DNA of 51,374 bases from Candidatus Parcubacteria bacterium. Lineage in GTDB: Bacteria > Patescibacteriota > Minisyncoccia > Phycocordibacterales > Zambryskibacteraceae. The DNA is taken from contig JAIFWP010000004.1 of assembly GCA_019661785.1 (NCBI GenBank), positions 1-51,374 of the forward strand, given 5' to 3'. Shown in pieces: positions 49,730-51,374 of the stretch. Positions within the stretch are counted from its first letter, which is position 1, and each line of letters begins with the position of its first letter. The notes under the pieces were generated by a model. It was not told the DNA's origin and made no database searches. It saw nothing but the letters and a program-made list of their open reading frames with translations. Both the position numbers and the translations under genes were made by a program.

Positions 49730-49805
49730 GCGCGTGTAGCTCAGCTGGTAGAGCAATCGACTGATACTCGGTAGGTCCCAGGTTCGACCCCTGGCACGCG
49801 CACCA
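49730..49805 (+). tRNA. tRNA-Ile (anticodon GAT)
   Basis: I folded a standard 76-nt cloverleaf. The acceptor stem is GCGCGTG / CACGCGC, the D-loop is AGCTGGTA, the anticodon stem ATCGA / TCGGT holds the loop CTGATAC with anticodon GAT, the T-arm is CCAGG-TTCGACC-CCTGG, and an encoded CCA ends it. GAU reads AUC and AUU; the very frequent AUA codons of the resident genes would need another tRNA-Ile. A TATCAT -10 box lies at 49715-49720 with TTTACT 17 bp upstream. A terminator follows at 49812. Confidence 0.96.
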
Positions 49806-49811
49806 AATGGA

Positions 49812-49844
49812 AATGCCAGCTCCTGACTGAGAGCTGGCATTTTG
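49812..49844 (+). terminator. Terminator after tRNA-Ile
   Basis: An 11-bp stem AATGCCAGCTC / GAGCTGGCATT is followed by TTT. On the other strand the same hairpin may end transcripts of the 49.86-50.06 kb gene. Confidence 0.85.
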
Positions 49845-49856
49845 CGCGAGGCGCGG

Positions 49857-50057
49857 CTAGCGGAAGAAGTACGTCGCGATCTGGGGCCCAAAGATGATGC
49901 TGAGCCCCACGAGGACAGCGATGCCAACGCCAAGCCAGATGTTCCTGGTCGACTTCTGTTCGACGATCGTCTTGTGCGGTGCAGGATGCACGGCAGCCTG
50001 CTGCCACCGCGCCTTGCTTGGACGATTCCGCTCAGATCTGCCATCAATTGTTCCCAA
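49857..50057 (-). CDS. Small single-helix membrane protein (Shine-Dalgarno cassette)
   Basis: This 66-residue protein has a polar, Arg/Lys/His-rich N-terminal half and one membrane helix near the C-terminus (IWLGVGIAVLVGLSIIFGP, about 39-57) with a short tail IATYFFR. The start is TTG, chosen since AGGAGGGG lies directly upstream at normal spacing. I recognise no family. Tail-anchored or single-pass topology suggests a small regulator or toxin-like peptide, but nothing proves it. It lies between two terminators, as a private transcription unit. Confidence 0.55.
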   Translation of the reverse strand: MGTIDGRSERNRPSKARWQQAAVHPAPHKTIVEQKSTRNIWLGVGIAVLVGLSIIFGPQIATYFFR

Positions 50058-50117
50058 GTTCCCCTCCTAGGGACGAGTTCTAGCCCCAATCTACGCTTCT
50101 CTATATTTTTTGCAAAC

Positions 50118-50146
50118 GAAAAGGCCCTGTATCGAAACACAGAGCC
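50118..50146 (-). terminator. Terminator of the 50.2-50.3 kb gene
   Basis: The stem GGCTCTGT / ACAGGGCC is followed on the minus strand by TTTTC. A second hairpin TTGACCA / TGGTCAA lies just upstream. Confidence 0.75.
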
Positions 50147-50163
50147 TTGACCAAAATAACTGG

Positions 50164-50331
50164 TCAAACGCAAAGCATTGCGCAGCCGCCGCCGAAGAAC
50201 CAGCGAGCGGCGAAGAACAGGAGAATCAGGAGGATACTAGTCCCTATTGCGAGTATGGGAGGACTCGTCCAAATGGTCCGCCCCCACGGGTTACTGCGAG
50301 GTCCTGGACCGCCGATAGTTCCGCCTGCCAT
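50164..50331 (-). CDS. Small membrane protein, Gly-rich N-terminus (Shine-Dalgarno cassette)
   Basis: This 55-residue protein has a Gly/Pro-rich N-terminus (MAGGTIGGPGPRSNPWGR), one helix (ILAIGTSILLILLFFAARWFF, about 26-46) and a tail GGGCAMLCV with two Cys. I chose the ATG at 50331, since GGAGG lies 4 nt upstream; the 108-codon open frame above it has no support. It is similar in size and plan to the protein at 49.86 kb but not clearly homologous. Two ATA codons occur, so its foreign origin is less clear than for the lipoprotein gene. Function unknown. Confidence 0.58.
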   Translation of the reverse strand: MAGGTIGGPGPRSNPWGRTIWTSPPILAIGTSILLILLFFAARWFFGGGCAMLCV

Positions 50332-50401
50332 GTGCCCTCCAAAGAGTAGGAAGCATTCATAATCTAAACTCACCCTACTCTTCCCCCAACTTTTTGCAAA
50401 T

Positions 50402-50434
50402 GAAAAAGGGCGGGAGTTTTTTGACTCCCGCCCT
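50402..50434 (-). terminator. Terminator of the lipoprotein gene
   Basis: A perfect 10-bp stem GGGCGGGAGT / ACTCCCGCCC (50408-50417 with 50424-50433) is followed on the minus strand by TTTTTC. Confidence 0.9.
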
Positions 50435-50453
50435 CGTAACCCCGTGCGATACC

Positions 50454-50969
50454 CTACTTGGCGTAATCGCACTCCATGAACGACTTGCACGGCCCAGGCG
50501 TCATCCCGTCAGGGTAGACCTCCGAGAAGCCGATGAAGCCCGGACTGACAGCCGGCCAGTTCGGCGCGTTGTCGGGTCCGTGAATGTGCAGGTAGATCCA
50601 GAGCGTCTTGTCGGTCGAGTTGTGACGGACCGTGAAGGAGCTGTGGCGTCCATCTGCGTACCGGACGTACAGGCGGAACTTCGCCATTCGCCGACTCGGC
50701 GCCTTGATCAAGAGGTGAGAGTTTGAGGATTCGCTCTCGACATCTCCGAACGTACCGCGTGCGCACTCTCCGAGAGTGTCGCAGATACTCACTCGAGCAT
50801 TGGCGAAGGCCTGGTTCCCGGTGTAGACCAGAAACGAATCAGGACTCACCGGACGGACCACCACGCCCTTCACGACGGGAACCGTCGCCTTCGGCGCATC
50901 CTTCTGGTCTGCCTTCTGGCTCGGCGCGCAGGCCACAAGGGCAAGCAACGCCAGGATGTTCATCCTCAT
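50454..50969 (-). CDS. Putative lipoprotein, foreign-looking cassette gene
   Basis: This 171-residue protein starts MRMNILALLALVAC, a short lipoprotein signal peptide with lipobox LVAC (Cys14), then a charged linker KADQKDAPK and a beta-rich domain with CDTLGECARGTFGD and FRLYVRYADGRHSSFTVRH. I do not know its family. Codons are GC-rich with no ATA at all, unlike the neighbouring resident genes. AAGGGA lies 6 nt before the ATG and a near-perfect TTGACA/TATAAT promoter lies further upstream. Four extra Cys residues in the mature part could form disulfides. It is probably an acquired, secreted lipoprotein. Confidence 0.75.
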   Translation of the reverse strand: MRMNILALLALVACAPSQKADQKDAPKATVPVVKGVVVRPVSPDSFLVYTGNQAFANARVSICDTLGECARGTFGDVESESSNSHLLIKAPSRRMAKFRLYVRYADGRHSSFTVRHNSTDKTLWIYLHIHGPDNAPNWPAVSPGFIGFSEVYPDGMTPGPCKSFMECDYAK

Positions 50970-51014
50970 TGGAAATCCCTTGAATCTGGTTGACGATATG
51001 CAATCTCTTCTTCT

Positions 51015-51042
51015 ATTATATCATATATAAGTATACTGTCAA
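51015..51042 (-). promoter_or_regulatory. Consensus promoter of the lipoprotein gene
   Basis: TTGACA (51037-51042), 16 bp, TATAAT (51015-51020). The start site near 51008 gives a leader of about 38 nt. The rest of 50970-51070 shows no gene. Confidence 0.85.
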
Positions 51043-51070
51043 GTACCAATTATAAGGCTCAACGGCAACA

Positions 51071-51095
51071 CAAAAGCCCCTTGCGGGGCTTTTGC
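51071..51095 (-). terminator. Terminator after 16S rRNA
   Basis: The stem CAAAAGCCCC / GGGGCTTTTG with a TTGC loop lies about 150 nt after the 16S 3' end on the same strand. Between the two are small hairpins (CCAGC-GCAA-GCTGG at 51184-51197; CTTTCGC/GCGAAGG at 51221-51238) but no tRNA and no 23S gene. Confidence 0.85.
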
Positions 51096-51245
51096 TATCG
51101 TACTCTATTTTGTTCCGTTCACTCAGTGCTTTCCTGAGAGTCATATGCATTTTAGGACTTTGTCATAATTGTCCATCATCCCTCCAGCTTGCGCTGGTCG
51201 GGACGATATCGACTCTGTAACCTTCGCATTAGCGAAAGATTTTCT

Positions 51246-51374
51246 AATTGAATTACTCCACGAGCAGCTTCCGCTACCCGTGCCTTGTTACGACTTACTC
51301 CCTGTCGATGAGCTTACCGTGGGCCCGCTTGCGCGAGACTTCGGGTACTCCCATCTCCCTTGAGTTGACGGGCG
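51246..51374 (-). rRNA. 16S ribosomal RNA, 3' end (cut by window edge)
   Basis: On the minus strand the edge begins CGCCCGTCA, the universal 16S segment, followed by the top of helix 44, AAGTCGTAACAAGG and helix 45 (51260-51281) with its GGAA loop. After helix 45 the normal tail GGATCACCTCCTT is replaced by GGAGTAATTCAATT. The 3' limit is set by comparison with the normal tail length and is uncertain by several nucleotides. The gene continues past the window. Confidence 0.93.

Larger units (their letters stand above)
50107..50409. repeat. Pair of similar 18-bp boundary sequences
   Basis: TTTTTGCAAACGAAAAGG at 50107-50124 and TTTTTGCAAATGAAAAAGG at 50391-50409 are almost the same. Each lies at the end of a terminator of a small cassette gene, 285 bp apart, so the two units may share a boundary or promoter element. 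Confidence 0.6.

Noticed and set aside
49730-51042. Integrated element with attachment sites at tRNA-Ile
   Set aside because: No copy of the tRNA 3' end was found downstream and no integrase gene is present.
51141-51179. 12-codon frame with GGAGG upstream in the 16S 3' flank
   Set aside because: The GGAGG is part of a GNRA hairpin stem in the rRNA trailer; the peptide is too short to support.
51098-51245. Group I intron or other intron at the 16S 3' end that would separate it from a normal tail
   Set aside because: Some words resemble the R and S core elements, but the spacing is too short, and no CACCTCC exon follows before the terminator.
1-51374. Alternative genetic code (UGA read as Gly or Trp)
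   Set aside because: UGA ends several clear genes, e.g. obg and the double glycosyltransferase, and no conserved gene is interrupted by it.
1-51374. CRISPR arrays, insertion sequences or transposases
   Set aside because: No regularly spaced repeats, terminal inverted repeats or transposase-like frames were seen.

Overview
The window looks like a piece of a Patescibacteria (Candidate Phyla Radiation) chromosome, most likely Parcubacteria-like. The grounds are very short intergenic gaps with many 4-8 nt gene overlaps, a standard genetic code (UGA is used as stop), and gene families common in that radiation: a DUF4015 hydrolase-like protein, a lone VirD4/TraD-like ATPase, DedA proteins, twin-HTH membrane proteins, FN3 surface proteins, a MYG1-family protein and a tiny Lys/Arg-rich peptide. 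The 3' end of a 16S rRNA gene lies at the right edge. The lineage call is inference; no database search was possible.

Layout. 1-3.4 kb: a minus-strand operon for a membrane-tethered twin-HTH protein and two secreted surface proteins. 3.7-11.2 kb: a small MerR-like protein, then the housekeeping run trx-dsbB-MYG1-obg-gatB, a DedA protein, secA and a 24-codon basic peptide gene. 11.4-45.1 kb: a very large surface-polysaccharide locus with an O-antigen ligase/polymerase-like protein, a flippase, about ten glycosyltransferases, seven SAM-dependent methyltransferases, a carbamoyltransferase, a sugar epimerase, two oxidoreductases, a four-gene sugar-activation operon (KdsC-like HAD phosphatase, SIS isomerase, pentulose/hexulose-phosphate epimerase, nucleotidyltransferase-kinase fusion), twin small-molecule kinase-like proteins and two inositol-monophosphatase-family enzymes. 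45.1-49.7 kb: VirD4-like ATPase, DUF4015 protein, small membrane protein, DedA protein and a short UDP-sugar dehydrogenase-like protein. 49.7-51.4 kb: tRNA-Ile(GAU), three small exported or membrane proteins, and the 16S rRNA 3' end followed by its own terminator.

How it works together. The central 34 kb would build, decorate (methyl and carbamoyl groups), export and ligate a cell-surface glycan. The trx/DsbB pair would make disulfide bonds in exported proteins that leave through SecA. The surface-protein operon may be controlled by the membrane-tethered HTH protein.

The most unusual signal concerns translation. The 16S rRNA 3' tail, where CACCUCC (the anti-Shine-Dalgarno) is expected, reads GGAGTAATTCAATT. 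In agreement, the resident genes I inspected have no Shine-Dalgarno sequence; about twenty have a -10 hexamer ending only 6-10 nt before the start codon, so their mRNAs should be leaderless or nearly so. Against this background stand five genes in three places (14.5-15.5 kb, 43.4-44.0 kb, 49.85-51.05 kb) with strong Shine-Dalgarno sequences and private rho-independent terminators. Three of the five also have a TTGACA -35 promoter and codon use lacking ATA. They look like foreign expression cassettes inside a genome that does not seem to use Shine-Dalgarno initiation.
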